A DNA stretch of 64,000 nucleotides. Origin: Ophiobolus disseminans. Lineage: Eukaryota; Ascomycota; Dothideomycetes; Pleosporales; Phaeosphaeriaceae. Positions 22,193-33,779 of the stretch are shown here, piece after piece (within the stretch, counting starts at the first letter, position 1; each line of letters opens with the position of its first letter). The notes beneath the pieces are model-generated. The model was not told where the DNA came from. It saw nothing but the letters and a program-made list of their open reading frames with translations, and made no database searches. Both the position numbers and the translations under genes were made by a program. Where the stretch lies: contig MU006218.1 in the NCBI GenBank assembly GCA_010093685.1, forward strand, positions 531,766 through 595,765. Direction: 5' to 3'.

Positions 22193-24183
22193 TCACGGTA
22201 TATCAGCATCACTATCATCCCCCCCGAACCCAAAGCTGAACCCTCCTACTTCTTCCTCACCATCCTCCTCCTTAACCCCCTTCGTCAACTCCTCCCATCT
22301 CCCCCTGCCCTTCTTACCCCTCCTTTCTAACTCCACTAACCCCTCCCTTAACACACCTGGATTTTCCTCCCCTAACCTCTCCACAAACAACTCAAACGCC
22401 CTCTCCGCCACATCCTCCCTAAACCCACTCACCTCAGCCCTCTGATCGCGCAAAAACCCAAGCACGTCCGCGACTTTCCCCTCGGGCACGAAATTCTGCG
22501 TCAGCGCCAGACTCTCCTCCAGATTGAGCACGAGGTGGAACCACCCGCTAGGAACGTGTAGGACTTCCCCGGCGAGGCATATACCCTCTCTGCACCCGGG
22601 CGTCGCGCGCGCGAGTGAGTGGAAGGTGAGTAGGTATTCCGCAATCGAGAGGGGGGATGTAATCTCGCTCTGATCCTCGCTAACAATAACGCCCGGCACG
22701 CTCGTTCCCGCGGGAAACATTAGCCAGTACTTACTCCCCGTGAGCACGGCGTTCCACGCCGACGTCGCGTTGGGATCTTTGTGGAACGTACTCCCGCTGC
22801 GCGCGGGGCCCATGATGAGCCAGCGCGCATCGGGGCGGTGCGGGCCCAGTGTGCTGAATAGGTCGGGTCCGAAGGCGGTGGGGGACCAGTATGCGGCGGA
22901 GGGGCCGGAGGTGGTGATGGAGAGTTTCTCGACGAATGCGCGGTCGAAGACGTAGAGGGGGGATTCGTCGGATTGGAAGTGCATGTAGGATAGGTATGTT
23001 GATGTGGGCCAGTCTACGGCTTCGGCGCGCAGTTTTACGTCGGGGTAGTGCGCGAGTAAATACTCCGGTGTCCATGTCTTGTAAACAGGCCATTCTTTCA
23101 CAGGGGATGTAAGGATGAAGGGCTTGGATGTCCAGGATGCGGCGTATTCATCTGGGGTCAGATCCGGGAGGCGCGGGATTGCGTTGGCGGCTGGGATGTT
23201 GGTGACGAAGGGATGGAGCGGGGTGTGGGCGCATTGGAAGGGGCGGTAGAGGACGTCGGAGAAGAGGTTCGGGCAGGGGAGGGAGGTGCTGGATGAGGGG
23301 GGCGTGGAGAGGTAGGTGGAGCGCCAGGTGCCACGCCAGGTGAAGTTTGAAGGTGGGGAGCTGGGAGCGAGTTAGTTGGGGTATGGAATTTGGTATACTT
23401 GGTAGAATTGTGCGGAAGGGGTGATGGGTGATGGATGATGGGTGATGGGTGATAAAGAGGTAATTGGAATAATATTGGGAGACATGCAGACGCAGAAAAC
23501 GAATGTTCATATGAAGCACCGCGAAGTTGACTTGAATCCTCCAACTACACGTGCACAACACTGCCGAGCTTGAGGACTCTCAGAGTCCGGACAAATACAG
23601 GGCCGGAGATCAACAGGAGCCCGGAGAATCTGACCGCACTGTAGTTGTCGAGAACATGTGGCACCCTAACGAAAGGCTTCGCAAACATCTTGAATAACCG
23701 CGGCAGCATCTCCAGAGCCTGACCAGCTCAATTTGGCTCACCCAATGCTCATCACCGAAGTTCAAGCTTCCTTCTCTTTTGTGTAGTTGAAATCGCTGAT
23801 CGAAGCAGAAAAGGGGACAAGCAAAGCCATAACCGTGGTACATACCTCACAAAAAGCGCTCTCCACAACTCATCCAGGCGCGTGAAAGCATATAACGCTC
23901 GACATGTACTCCCCAAACGGATAAGAGTGTCAGCCTCGAATGACTCAAGGATGTGACTCAGAAGTTCATCTGGCAGCAGGGCGAAAGAGCCGCATCTGGA
24001 CTTGATGTTCTCGGAGGCTGTGTACGCATTGCCGGCTGGCTTGATACCCAGAGGATGCGAAGGAAGCGCAACCGCCACATCTTCGTCGTCATCCTCGAAA
24101 TTCGCCGCTCTGCTAATTTTGATCTTTTTTGAGGGTCTTGATTCTTCGAGCCCAAGGCTAGTATCCAGTAGTCCGGGCGCCAT
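22193..24183 (-). CDS. F-box plus JmjC-domain protein (JMJD6-like oxygenase fold)
   Basis: Exon 1 is 24183..23846 and exon 2 is 23360..22193; joined in phase 2 they give about 501 aa. Exon 1 carries a basic nuclear-type patch (RPSKKIKI) and an F-box near residues 68-112 (LLPDELLSHILESFEADTLIRL). Exon 2 begins with SNFTWRGTWRSTYL, the usual continuation after the F-box in this family, and then a JmjC/cupin domain with the Fe(II) triad His306-x-Asp308 (STFHKD) and His388 (VPSGWFHLVLN). A 2-oxoglutarate-dependent hydroxylase or demethylase recruited to an SCF complex is the likely role. The implied intron (23361..23845, 485 nt) is long for this genome, so a small extra exon may be missing. The C-terminus is acidic. 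Confidence 0.8.
23421..23455. repeat. 7-bp minisatellite, five units
   Basis: Five tandem copies of GTGATGG, the third reading ATGATGG and the last GTGATAA. It lies in the long intron of the F-box/JmjC gene. Confidence 0.8.
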
Positions 24184-24615
24184 GTTGAATGCGATTTGGT
24201 ATGTGATTGCTCAAGCTGACATTCAGGGCCGCAATAGTGATCCAGGCAAACCACAGGTGCGGCGAAGAGTCATAGGCCGGTCAAGGAAGTTGGCAAGATG
24301 AACGGCGACGAACCGTGGTGTGTCGCCCCATTATCGAGGCTTGGCCCGTGCGAGGCTAGCGCAATTCAATAATTTTTCAAAACTTCTATTAAGGCGCCTC
24401 TCTCTCCCCCTCCACAACCCACACACCCACCACATCCAAATACACAACTATACCCTAGATAACCTTTGATTCTCGTACAGAGAGTCCGGTATCTAGCCTT
24501 TACACCCTACACTTCCCACACGCGGCGGCATCCAAGCGATCCCCCGCTACCCCACCACACAGCTTTTCAACGACCTCTGCAGTAGCAGACGTCGCCCGCT
24601 TCACCAGCCGCAATC
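24184..24615. promoter_or_regulatory. Divergent promoter region, F-box/JmjC and eIF4A
   Basis: 432 bases between two divergent start codons. The eIF4A side is a long pyrimidine-rich leader (CTCTCTCTCCCCCTCCAC and beyond), typical of strongly expressed fungal translation genes. Confidence 0.5.
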
Positions 24616-26012
24616 ATGGGTGTGTAGTGACGCTACGGACTGATGTGATACAAACGCTGACTTTATACCAGCCGACAAAGGACTTGAGGACATCGAGCAG
24701 AGTGAGTGCTGCCCCCACGGTTGCGCAAACCGGTGCGCCACGCACTGCAGCCGCCAGCGACCTCACCTAAACACAGGCGCAACAGCGACTAACACATGAC
24801 CCAGGCCAGATCGAGTCCAACTACGATGAGACCACCGATTCCTTCGACGCGATGAACCTGAAGGCCGAGCTCCTCCGTGGAGTCTATGCCTACGGTTTCG
24901 AGCGCCCGTCTGCTATCCAGCAGCGCGCCATCATGCCCGTCATTAAGGGTGAGTTTGCTCGCCCACCACCACAACCCTTACAGACACTGACATATTAAGG
25001 CAACGATGTCATCGCACAGGCCCAGTCAGGTACCGGTAAAACGGCTACCTTCTCCATCTCGACTCTCCAGAAGATCGACTCCAACGTCAAGGCCTGCCAA
25101 GCGCTCATCCTCGCCCCCACCCGTGAGCTTGCCCAGCAGATCCAGAAGGTCGTAGTCGCCATCGGTGACTTCATGGATGTTGCCTGCCACGCCTGCATTG
25201 GCGGCACCAGCGTTCGTGATGACATGAAGGCCCTCCAGGACGGCCCCCAGGTCGTTGTCGGTACGCCCGGCCGTGTCCAGGACATGATCCAGCGCCGCGT
25301 TCTCAAGACCGACCACATGAAGATGTTCGTCCTCGACGAGGCCGACGAGATGTTGTCTCGCGGTTTCACCGAGCAGATCTACGACATCTTCCAGCTGCTC
25401 CCCCAGTCCACCCAGGTCGTTCTCCTGTCCGCTACCATGCCCCAGGACGTCCTCGAGGTCACCACCAAGTTCATGCGCGATCCCGTCCGCATCCTTGTCA
25501 AGAAGGACGAGCTTACCCTCGAAGGTATCAAGCAGTTCTACATTGCTGTCGAGAAGGAGGACTGGAAGCTCGACACCCTCTCCGACTTGTACGAGACCGT
25601 CACCATCACCCAAGCTGTCATCTTCTGCAACACCCGTAGGAAGGTCGATTGGCTCACCGACAAGCTCACTGCCCGTGACTTCACCGTCTCGGCCATGCAC
25701 GGTGAGATGGACCAGGCCCAGCGTGATGTCATCATGAAGGAGTTCCGTTCCGGATCTTCCCGTGTCCTGATCGCCACCGACTTGCTTGCCCGTGGTATCG
25801 ATGTCCAGCAAGTTTCCCTCGTCATCAACTACGACCTGCCCGCCAACCGCGAGAACTACATCCATCGCATCGGTCGTGGCGGACGTTTCGGACGTAAGGG
25901 TGTGGCCATCAACTTCGTCACCGCTGACGATGTCCGCATGATGCGCGAGATCGAGCAGTTCTACAGCACACAGATCGAGGAAATGCCAATGAACGTGGCC
26001 GACCTCATCTAA
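24616..26012 (+). CDS. tif1: ATP-dependent RNA helicase eIF4A
   Basis: Four exons, 24616..24619, 24672..24701, 24805..24948 and 25000..26012, give 396 aa starting MADKGLEDIEQ. Three of the junctions were set to keep the canonical eIF4A N-terminus. All DEAD-box motifs are present: Q motif (FERPSAIQQRAI), motif I AQSGTGKT, Ia PTRELAQQ, Ib TPGR, II DEAD, III SAT, IV VIFCNT, V ARGID and VI HRIGRGGRFG. It unwinds 5' UTRs within the eIF4F complex. The first coding exon is only ATGG. Codon use is strongly C-biased, as expected for an abundant protein. A 333-codon antisense ORF covers it and is a shadow. Confidence 0.96.
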
Positions 26013-26763
26013 GTAGTTGTCCCTCACTGCTTCCCAACCAACGTTTCTCCTTACCCGCTGATCGTTTTGGTGGCGTACTTGGCTAGAGGCGGTGGTACTT
26101 AATTCGAGCTCGTCTGCATGGACAGGCGGCGCTCTTGCTTTCGATCAAAAGTATCTCGAGGTGGGACGAGTCGTCGTCCGTACATCGCGGCATCTTGGCG
26201 TTTGTCGATTTTCATGTGCGAAATGGTTTCTTCAAAAGGATGCTCCTTGCATATGATAGAGACTTGCGACGAGTGCTCAGTTGGCTGGATGGTTTTCTTC
26301 TGCAATGTTTCTTTCCTATGTTTTTCGCAGGGGTTCCTTTGCTTGGAGGAGTCGCCACGATATATCACGGCATGTACTCGCGATGGGACGATCTCACTAT
26401 GGCCACGCATGTCGACGATAACGATCATGAGTTTCCTGTCATATAGAGACGCGATACAATTGATGATAGTCATTGAAGTATACTCTGCTTTGTCAGGTTG
26501 ACGTGATGCTGATCTGCACAGGACTAACATGAATAAGACATACTTCATGTTGAGATGTTTTCATGAACGCGTACTTGATACACAATTCTATTTTAACTCT
26601 CTCTATACAAGCACAATCGTGCTGCCTCAGTTGCAAGCAGGCGGGACATTGCCTATCAATAGCCTCGGCCCGTGACATCAACCCCTCCAACTCTCGAGTC
26701 CGAGTCCAAGCACAACCCATGAGGCCAACAGCATGGCTCGCTCAAAGCAAAGCCATTGCGACC
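26013..26763. other. Intergenic region between eIF4A and the Nudix gene
   Basis: About 750 bases. It contains short ORFs on both strands without recognisable domains. It probably holds the eIF4A 3' UTR and the Nudix promoter. Confidence 0.5.
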
Positions 26764-27846
26764 ATGGCGCTCTCTCAAAGATCTACAGTAGGTTGGCGAC
26801 TACCCCGTTCATCAAGACAGCTGCAGCCAGCTGCCCCGCTCTCCGCCTCTCCCCGCACTGCGCTGCCATTTCAACATCATCTCTAACAACGCAAACAGCA
26901 AGCACTTGCACGTCTACGCGCATACAATCCTCCACCCACGCAATGGTATAACTGCCCGCTGACACGGCGCGCCGCCGTCCTTATCATCCTCTTTCCAGAC
27001 CGTCATGGCGAGCTTAAAGTCGTGCTCACGATGCGAAGCGCAAGGCTGAATACATACGCCGGGCAAGCAGCTTTCCCGGGCGGAAAGTCGGATACCCTCG
27101 AGGAGACGCCATGGGACACCGCAAGGCGAGAAGCATTCGAGGAGATTGGCCTTCCTATGGACGACGACAAACTGAAGGGTTTTAAAGTCGAGCATCTATG
27201 CGAACTACCCACAAACCTCGCAAAGACGGAATTAGGCGTCCGACCCTGCGTAGCCTACCTCTGTCCCTCGTCCAAGCCGGGATCTGAGCTCTCCGTCGAA
27301 GACAAGCTCATCCCGCGCCTCGACCCCAAAGAAGTCGCCGCAGTCTTCACCGCGCCCTTCCACTCCTTCCTCTGCAAAACATGGCCTGGTGACACCCCTG
27401 GTCCCGTGCAAAAAGACGGCAGACCCGAGAAATGGTACAGAGGCAGTTGGACAGACTGGCACGAGTCGCGCTGGCGCATGCACAATTTCTACATCCCACG
27501 TCCACCCGCAACTCCCACTTCTTTGCTCAAGAACCCCAGCCAAGCAAGTCCGCCCAGCGGGCCCGAGCCGTCGTCCCACACCGGACTCCCCGATGGCGAC
27601 GATCCCCGCCCGGAACCGAGTGCGCTCGATGCGCTTACAACGTTTAGGGTGTTTGGCATGACGGCAAGGATCTTGGTGGATGCGGCGCGCGTGGCGTATG
27701 CAGAGGAGCCGGAGTTTGAACATAATAGTCATCATGGGGATGAGGCGATGATTGGGAGGTTGTTGGAGATGGGGAGGCTGAGTGAGGTTAGGAAGACGGG
27801 GGAGGTGCTTACGAAGGAGGTTTTGAGGGAGGCGAGTAAGATGTGA
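26764..27846 (+). CDS. Nudix hydrolase, peroxisomal CoA diphosphatase type (Pcd1/NUDT7-like)
   Basis: Exon 1 is 26764..26787 (MALSQRST) and exon 2 is 26899..27846 (GTAGGT, branch CTAAC, acceptor AACAG, phase 0), giving 323 aa. The start was chosen because it joins in frame to QALARLRAYNPPPTQWYNCPLTRRAAVLI, the typical start of fungal NUDT7-like proteins. The Nudix box reads GGKSDTLEE..TARREAFEEIGL, with the spacing of CoA-pyrophosphatases and the preceding YAGQAAFPGG. The C-terminus is SKM, which fits the peroxisomal PTS1 consensus. It would trim CoA or oxidised CoA to 4'-phosphopantetheine and 3',5'-ADP. Confidence 0.87.
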
Positions 27847-28159
27847 GGGTTAGGGATGGGGAGTGGGGCTGGCTGTGTTGTTCTACTTGCGCAAGGCTCG
27901 ACAGGTTGTGATGGAGTGTGAAGAACACATCTCTCAGTGTGATGATAGGCTAAGACCGTATGTAGATCGCTGGAGGCGACAACCACCATAGAATTTGTTC
28001 TTAATGGCTGTTGATATTTCCGTATTTAACATTGCTCAAAACTCCCCTGTCCTTTTAGATGCAAAGCATGTACATGCTGCTCGTGGGTATCATCCAGTCG
28101 TAATAATCGTAACACATTGCTCTCCTCTCGTCGTATTTCCATCTCTTCTGCTTCCACTC
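27847..28159. other. Convergent intergenic region, Nudix and Bub2 3' ends
   Basis: 313 bases between two convergent stop codons, with nothing beyond likely 3' UTRs. Confidence 0.5.
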
Positions 28160-29277
28160 TCACTTCGCGTGATTGATTATCTCCGCATACATATCCTCCG
28201 GAATCTTCCCAGCGAAGCTCATAGCAACGCCAATGATCTTCTGCGCGTTGAGGCTCGGCAGATTTCTCAAGATCTGGTTCGGACTGTCCATCATTAGCCC
28301 ACACCCTCCACCCCATTCACGCACCAGAAAACATACCTCTGACTCTCCAAAATCTCCCCCCTAATAAGCACCAACTGCGCCACAATACACAAAACATTCA
28401 AATGTGGGCCATACGCAAACAAAAAGTCCCACAGCTTCAACACCTCTGTGAGGGGCGGCGTGCACGCACACATGGTCAACACGCTCGCAAACGCATAGAT
28501 CTTGGCCTCCATATTATGCGCCATGAGGTGCGCATACAGCTTCTGGTCCACAACCTCCAGCACGCGATCCACCAGCGCAAGCCCCTTGTGCACGCCCTCC
28601 ATACTCCCGCGCACGTACCCGGGCAACTCATTCGTAATAAGTCTTTCAAAGCCCGTAAAAGCCTCGACTTCAGACCGGGATGCGTACAAAAACGGTCCGC
28701 ATAACACATTCATGCCCTGCACATACCCAATCTGCTCCGCATCGCCCCCGGCATCCGTCCGCGTGCCCGTCGTGCGCCCCATGAAACTCGTATCCGGGGA
28801 ACCCCCAAATTCGCTCAGCGTCGGGGGCGATTGCCAACCATTTACGCGCGCCTCGTGCGCGTCGTTGAGGCGCCATGCGACGGCGTTGAGCACGCGCGTG
28901 ATGCTGTTTTGCGTGACGCGCCGCCGGAAGAGCGGGTCGCCTTGGAAAGTGCGGAAGGTGTCGTTTTGGATCTTTGCGTGCGCGGGGGACGCGCCTTGGC
29001 GGATTAGGTCGAGGTAGACGGAGGTGGGGACGGGGGGGATTTGCAGCAGGATCAGCCAGATGTAGATGCGGAGTTCGGACTGCGAGGGGTTAGTAATTGA
29101 GCGTGGCGCGGTTGGGGGGGGAGATGTGAAGGGTAGGGGTTGTGGAGGAAGCGTTACCATGCCCTCGCTATTAGCGGGTATGCCTTTTGCGAGTATCGCA
29201 TAGCGCAGTTCTTGGAGGAGTTCTTCTGGATTTTCCGAGTGTTTGGCTTTGAGGAGGAGGGCGTCGAGGTTGGTCAT
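28160..29277 (-). CDS. bub2: TBC-domain mitotic checkpoint protein Bub2/Cdc16
   Basis: Exons 29277..29158, 29079..28337 and 28283..28160 (minus) give 328 aa. A short N-terminal helix (MTNLDALLLKAKHS) is followed by the TBC RabGAP domain. LRIYIWLILL leads in; IQNDTFRTFQGD carries the Arg-region variant; YVQGMNVLCGPFLY is the YxQ-type motif with the catalytic Gln. The domain ends in LWDFLFAYGPHLNVLCIVAQL. The last exon supplies PNQILRNLPSLNAQKIIGVAMSF. Bub2 with its partner Bfa1/Byr4 is the GAP for Tem1/Spg1 and restrains mitotic exit or septation. It is divergent from the MFS gene at 29827. Confidence 0.9.
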
Positions 29278-29826
29278 TGTGTGGGTGTGGGTTGTTTGGG
29301 ACGTCGTCTAGAATGTCGTCGAGAATCAACAAATAAACCGAGGTTGTGAGATGAAACACGCTGCACGCAGAGCCTCACGCGTTAGAGGATCTTGGCGCGC
29401 CTATATATGGGGTAAATCTCATGCAGCTTTAGATGTACACTAGCAATTGCTTCTGATCGTGGAATCATTCAGGGTGCTGCATACCTGCTGCATCTTCATT
29501 CATGGGTCAATAACGTGCATCCAAGCGAAGCGGGGCAGGAGTCTCATGATCACTACCCGTCATGTCGTCGTTCCTGTTCAAAGCCGTAACCTTAGTGCTG
29601 ACATGCACTTCGTGGTATCTTATAGATTTGCAGGTTCATCGTCCCGAAGTTTTGCTGAGGCACCCCGAGTTGTCAAGGTATCATCTCACAAGTGGTTGAA
29701 GTACTTGCCTCACCGCCTATTTCCATACAATTTCTCCAAGTCTACTCCAAACCTATATCACGGCACTATCAATCACTTTCTTCGTTCTCGTTGTGTCAAT
29801 TCCAAAAAGAACATTCAAATCCCACA
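29278..29826. promoter_or_regulatory. Divergent upstream region, Bub2 and MFS transporter
   Basis: About 550 bases between divergent starts. The sequence close to 29400 contains a TATATAT stretch (CCTATATATGGGG). No gene is seen; the open frame at 29447-29893 runs into the transporter start in another frame. Confidence 0.45.
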
Positions 29827-31377
29827 ATGCCTCCCACCCTCCCACCCTCCGTTCACACAACCTGGCTCCTCTCCCCCTCTATCCGCCGCCTAAACTTCCT
29901 GCTCCTATCCTGCTACCTCGGCGCCATCGGAAACGGTTACACATCGACGCTCATCACAAACCTCCTCGCCAACCCGCGCTGGCCGCGCGACATCCACGGA
30001 CTCTCGGATCCGAAGCTCCTCGGCCTCGTCACCGCCGCCCACTCGCTCGGCTCCATTGCCGCATTCTTCCCCGCGCCATGGCTAGCAGACAAGTACGGCC
30101 GACGCGCGGGCATTATGCTGGGAAATGCGGGCATGATAGCCGGGTTCGCGGGGCAAGTGTTTTGCAGCACGTTTGCGCAGTTTCTGGGCCTACGGTTGAT
30201 TGTGGGGTTTGCGGCGATAATCAATACGATTAGTTCTGCGGCGCTGTTGACGGAGCTGGCGCATCCGCGGCAGCGGGCTGTTGCGGGGGCACTGTTTAAT
30301 ACGTTTTACTTCGTGGGGTCGATTACCGCGGCGTGGACGGCGTATGGGGCGCTGGGTATACGGGGTTCGTGGTCGTGGAAGGTGCCGGTAGCGGTGCAGG
30401 CGGTGTGGGCGGTTGCGCAGGTGGTGTTTGTATGCGTGTGTCCTGAGAGTCCGAGGTGGCTTGTAAGGAAAGGGGAACGCGAGAGGGCCAGGGCGATTAT
30501 GGTCAAGTATCATGCTAATGGTGATGAGGGGGATATGCTGATTGCTGATGAGTTTGAGAAAATGTGTGCTTCAGCTGGTGCGGAAGCTAGGAGTAACTCA
30601 ACGAGCTGGCTTGTTCTGTGTGCAACTCCGGGGAATCGAAAACGCCTGGTTCTCTCCGTGGTCATTGGTGTGGCGACGCAGTGGGTAAGAAGTTGTATGT
30701 GCGGACTAAACATAGGACAAACACTGACTGGTACTTACACTTAGGTTGGAAACGGCATAATCAGCTTCTATCTCGCGCCGGTATTGCAGACCGTTGGCAT
30801 CACCAACACCCTCCAACAGCAAGGTATCAACGGTGGCCTTCAGATTTACAACTGGATCCTGGCATGCGGCGCTGCACTTTTGTCCGAAAAAGCCGGCCGA
30901 CGACGCATGTTCCTGACGTCTGCAGGCACGATGCTAGTCTTCATGGTCCTGGTGACTATCTGCTCGGCCTTATATTCCAGCACGCGCTCTGTGGCTGCAG
31001 GCTATGCAGTTATTGTATTTCTCTTCCTCTTTCTGGGTGGGTATGTCATCGGATTGACTCCCATTCCCATTCTTTATGTCAACGAGATCTGGCCAAGTCA
31101 CATTCGGACGAAGGGTACGAGTGTTTTTTGGGTCTCTCAGTCGGTCGCCATCTGCTTCAATCAGTTTGTAAATCCGGTTGCGCTAGAGAGGATTGCGTGG
31201 AGGTACTACTTGGTGTACGTGGCTGTCTTGATTTTCGTCATTGGTTTCATGTTCTTCTATGTACCGGAGACGAAAGGACTATCTTTAGAAGAGGTCGGCA
31301 GCATCTTTGATGGACGGCGGGAGGACGCTGTTGAGCTTACAGATATCGAGGCTCGGCGTAGCCATGAACTGGAGTAG
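29827..31377 (+). CDS. MFS sugar-transporter-family protein
   Basis: Exons 29827..30684 and 30745..31377 (GTAAGA..TTAG, phase 0) give 496 aa with about 12 membrane segments. Family signatures are ADKYGRRAGI after TM2, CPESPRWLVRKG after TM6, an EKAGRRRMFL repeat of the D/R motif in the second half, and VPETKGLSLEEVG after TM12. These place it in the sugar porter family. It resembles the lactose-permease/hexose-transporter-like groups of ascomycetes; the real substrate is unknown. An in-frame ATG-less extension upstream (to 29692) is open but lacks homology features, so the start MPPTLPPSVH was chosen. Confidence 0.9.
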
Positions 31378-32111
31378 GTAGAATTAAATTATCGCCAAAT
31401 GTTCGAACATCCGGATTCGGTTTCGACTTCGCAGTTTGAGAACCTTATTGACCATGTGCCGGGCCTTCCGTCGGCCTCAGACATTGCACACATCCTCGAG
31501 TTGAAACATGTCATGTTTGAAACAATGGTCCAAGCGATGAGCAATATTGGGACTGAACACCAACACAGACTATTGCTAGGAACAAGAGACCGTCTTTTGG
31601 CGTGTCCCGGAAGAGCTCATACGAGCGGCGCATCTTCTCGAGCTGAGCCCGAGGGGCGTCCGCACAGCGTAGAAACCCCTAGAAGATCTCCTCCAGAGTT
31701 TGCTCCATTTGGCATCACTGATGACAGCGTTGCACAACAATGGCCACAAAGCGCATTCGTTTTTGACAAAGTGCTGGCAAATGCAAACTCTTCTCGATGC
31801 GATGCCATATCGTTGGTCCTGATAGAGTATAGTTTGTGTGGTTGGCGTTGTGTTGCTAGCAAAGCTTTGGTCCGCAACTGGCCCTGACGCAATCGGTCGG
31901 GAGTGGCGCGCAACTTAACTTTCATAGGGTTCCGCGACTGCCCATCTTCACCCCTCAACCCGCCACGCCTCCGAACACCACGAACACATCGCAGCCGGCT
32001 GCGCTTAGGAAAACTGCGTCGCGACACATAGCCACGGGCGACAAACTCTTCTAATAACCCTTCACTCCGCCGTCACATCCAGTGCGCCGCCCGCGCTCCG
32101 GTACCGCCAAC
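31378..32111. other. Intergenic region upstream of the zinc transporter
   Basis: A 162-codon ORF (31399-31887) and an overlapping antisense ORF exist here but have no recognisable domain or intron structure; neither is called. Confidence 0.5.
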
Positions 32112-33779
32112 ATGGGGCTCTCCAAGTCAACGCGTATTATGATCCTGCTGGGTATCGACACGGCCTTCTTCTTCCTAGAGTTGATTGTGGGGTATGCGGT
32201 ACATTCACTGGCTCTCGTTGCCGACTCATTCCACATGGTTTGTTACTCTCCTAAAAGTACCGAGATCAGCCACTAATCGTAAGCACAGCTCAACGATGTC
32301 ATATCGCTGCTTGTTGGGCTATGGGCAGTCAAGGTCGCCAACCAGAAGACTAGCTCCAAGACGTACACGTACGGCTGGCAGCGCGCAGAGACTCTAGGTG
32401 CCCTCATCAACGGCGTCTTCCTGGTGGCGTTGTGTCTGTCCATCTTCCTCGAGGCCATCCAGCGGTTCGTCGAGCCGCAAGAGGTCTCCCATCCTAAGCT
32501 CGTCCTCATTGTCGGCTCGTTCGGTCTGGCATCGAACATCATCGGCCTCTTCCTCTTCCACGACCACGGACACAGCCACGGCGGCCACTCCCACGGGCAC
32601 GACGAACATTCAGTAGCGGAAGAGGGACATGCGCATGACCACGGAGTCGATGCGCACGACCATGCTGTTGCCGATGAGCGTGGTAACATTGCCGATGTTC
32701 TCCCCCAGAACCGCGTTGGTTTCCCGAGTAACCTTACTCAATCCTCTGAGCGGTCGAGCGAGGCCACAGTCGTACCGAAGACCGACAGGCGCCGCTCCTC
32801 GCTTTCTGGAAAGAAGGGCAAGCGCCATCACAGATCACAGTCGAGGAACTACTCCACAATCGATGAGATCTACGTCCATCCTTCGTCCTTCAGGAACAGC
32901 ATCATCGAGTCATCCCGCGCACACGACCACGACGAGGCAGATGATGAAGACGACAGTGACGATGCCGCTACGGATGGCCACCAAACAGAGCAGTCTTCAC
33001 TGCTAGCCAAGACAAATGGCCATGCCGCGCACGATGGACACAACGGAAGTACACACAAGGACCACCACCAGGGCCACAACCACAAGCAGCCCAAGGACCA
33101 GAAGTCCGGAGGTCATGGCCATTCGCACGATTTGAACATGCGCGGCGTCTTCCTGCACGTCATGGGTGATGCCCTTGGTAACATCGGTGTGATCGGATCC
33201 GCACTGTTCATATGGCTCACAAACTACTCGTGGAGATTCTACGCCGATCCCGTTGTTTCGCTGATCATTACGCTCATCATCCTTCTCTCCGCCATTCCCC
33301 TCTGCAAGGCCGCTTCCCGCATTCTGCTTCAAGCAGTACCCGAGAATATGTCCATCGATGAGATCAAAGAAGACATCACCAACCTAGACGGCATCATCTC
33401 TTGCCACCACCTACACGTCTGGCAGCTCTCCGACACAAAGCTCATCGCCTCGCTCCACGTCCAGGTCGACTTCGACTTCAAGGGCGAGGGCTCGGCGCGC
33501 TACATGGACCTCGCCCGTCAAGTTCGTCAATGCTTGCACGAGTACGGCATCCACTCTTCCACCATCCAGCCTGAGTTCTGCCTCGACGCTAGCCACGACC
33601 ACTCAGCGACACCATCAGACGAGAGCAGCGACGAGGCTGCGAACAGGAGCAAGAATCCCAGCGTCAAGGGCGGTCCTGATGCTTGTCTCCTGGAGTGTCC
33701 GGATAGCTGTGGCAATGCGAAGCAATGTTGCGACCCAGGCATCAAGGGTTGTAAGGGAAACGGTAGCTCGACTTCATGA
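32112..33779 (+). CDS. zrc1: CDF zinc transporter, Zrc1/Cot1-like (vacuolar)
   Basis: Exons 32112..32237 and 32289..33779 (GTTTGT..CACAG, phase 0) give 538 aa. The N-terminus is short and the cation diffusion facilitator fold follows. The TM2 metal site is ADSFHMLND (HxxxD, split by the intron) and the TM5 site is HVMGDALGN (HxxxD). A long His/Asp-rich cytosolic loop (many HGH/HDH motifs between residues ~140 and 315) lies between TM4 and TM5. After TM6 there is a ferredoxin-like C-terminal domain (CHHLHVWQLSDTKLIASLHV). The last 40 residues are Cys-rich (CLLECPDSCGNAKQCC). It would pump zinc into the vacuole. Confidence 0.94.

Noticed and set aside
25026..26027. 333-codon minus-strand ORF across eIF4A
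   Set aside because: Exact antisense of the strongly biased eIF4A exon 4; composition is that of a shadow frame.
31399..31887. 162-codon ORF after the MFS transporter
   Set aside because: No domain, signal, membrane segment or splicing context; competing antisense ORF of similar length.
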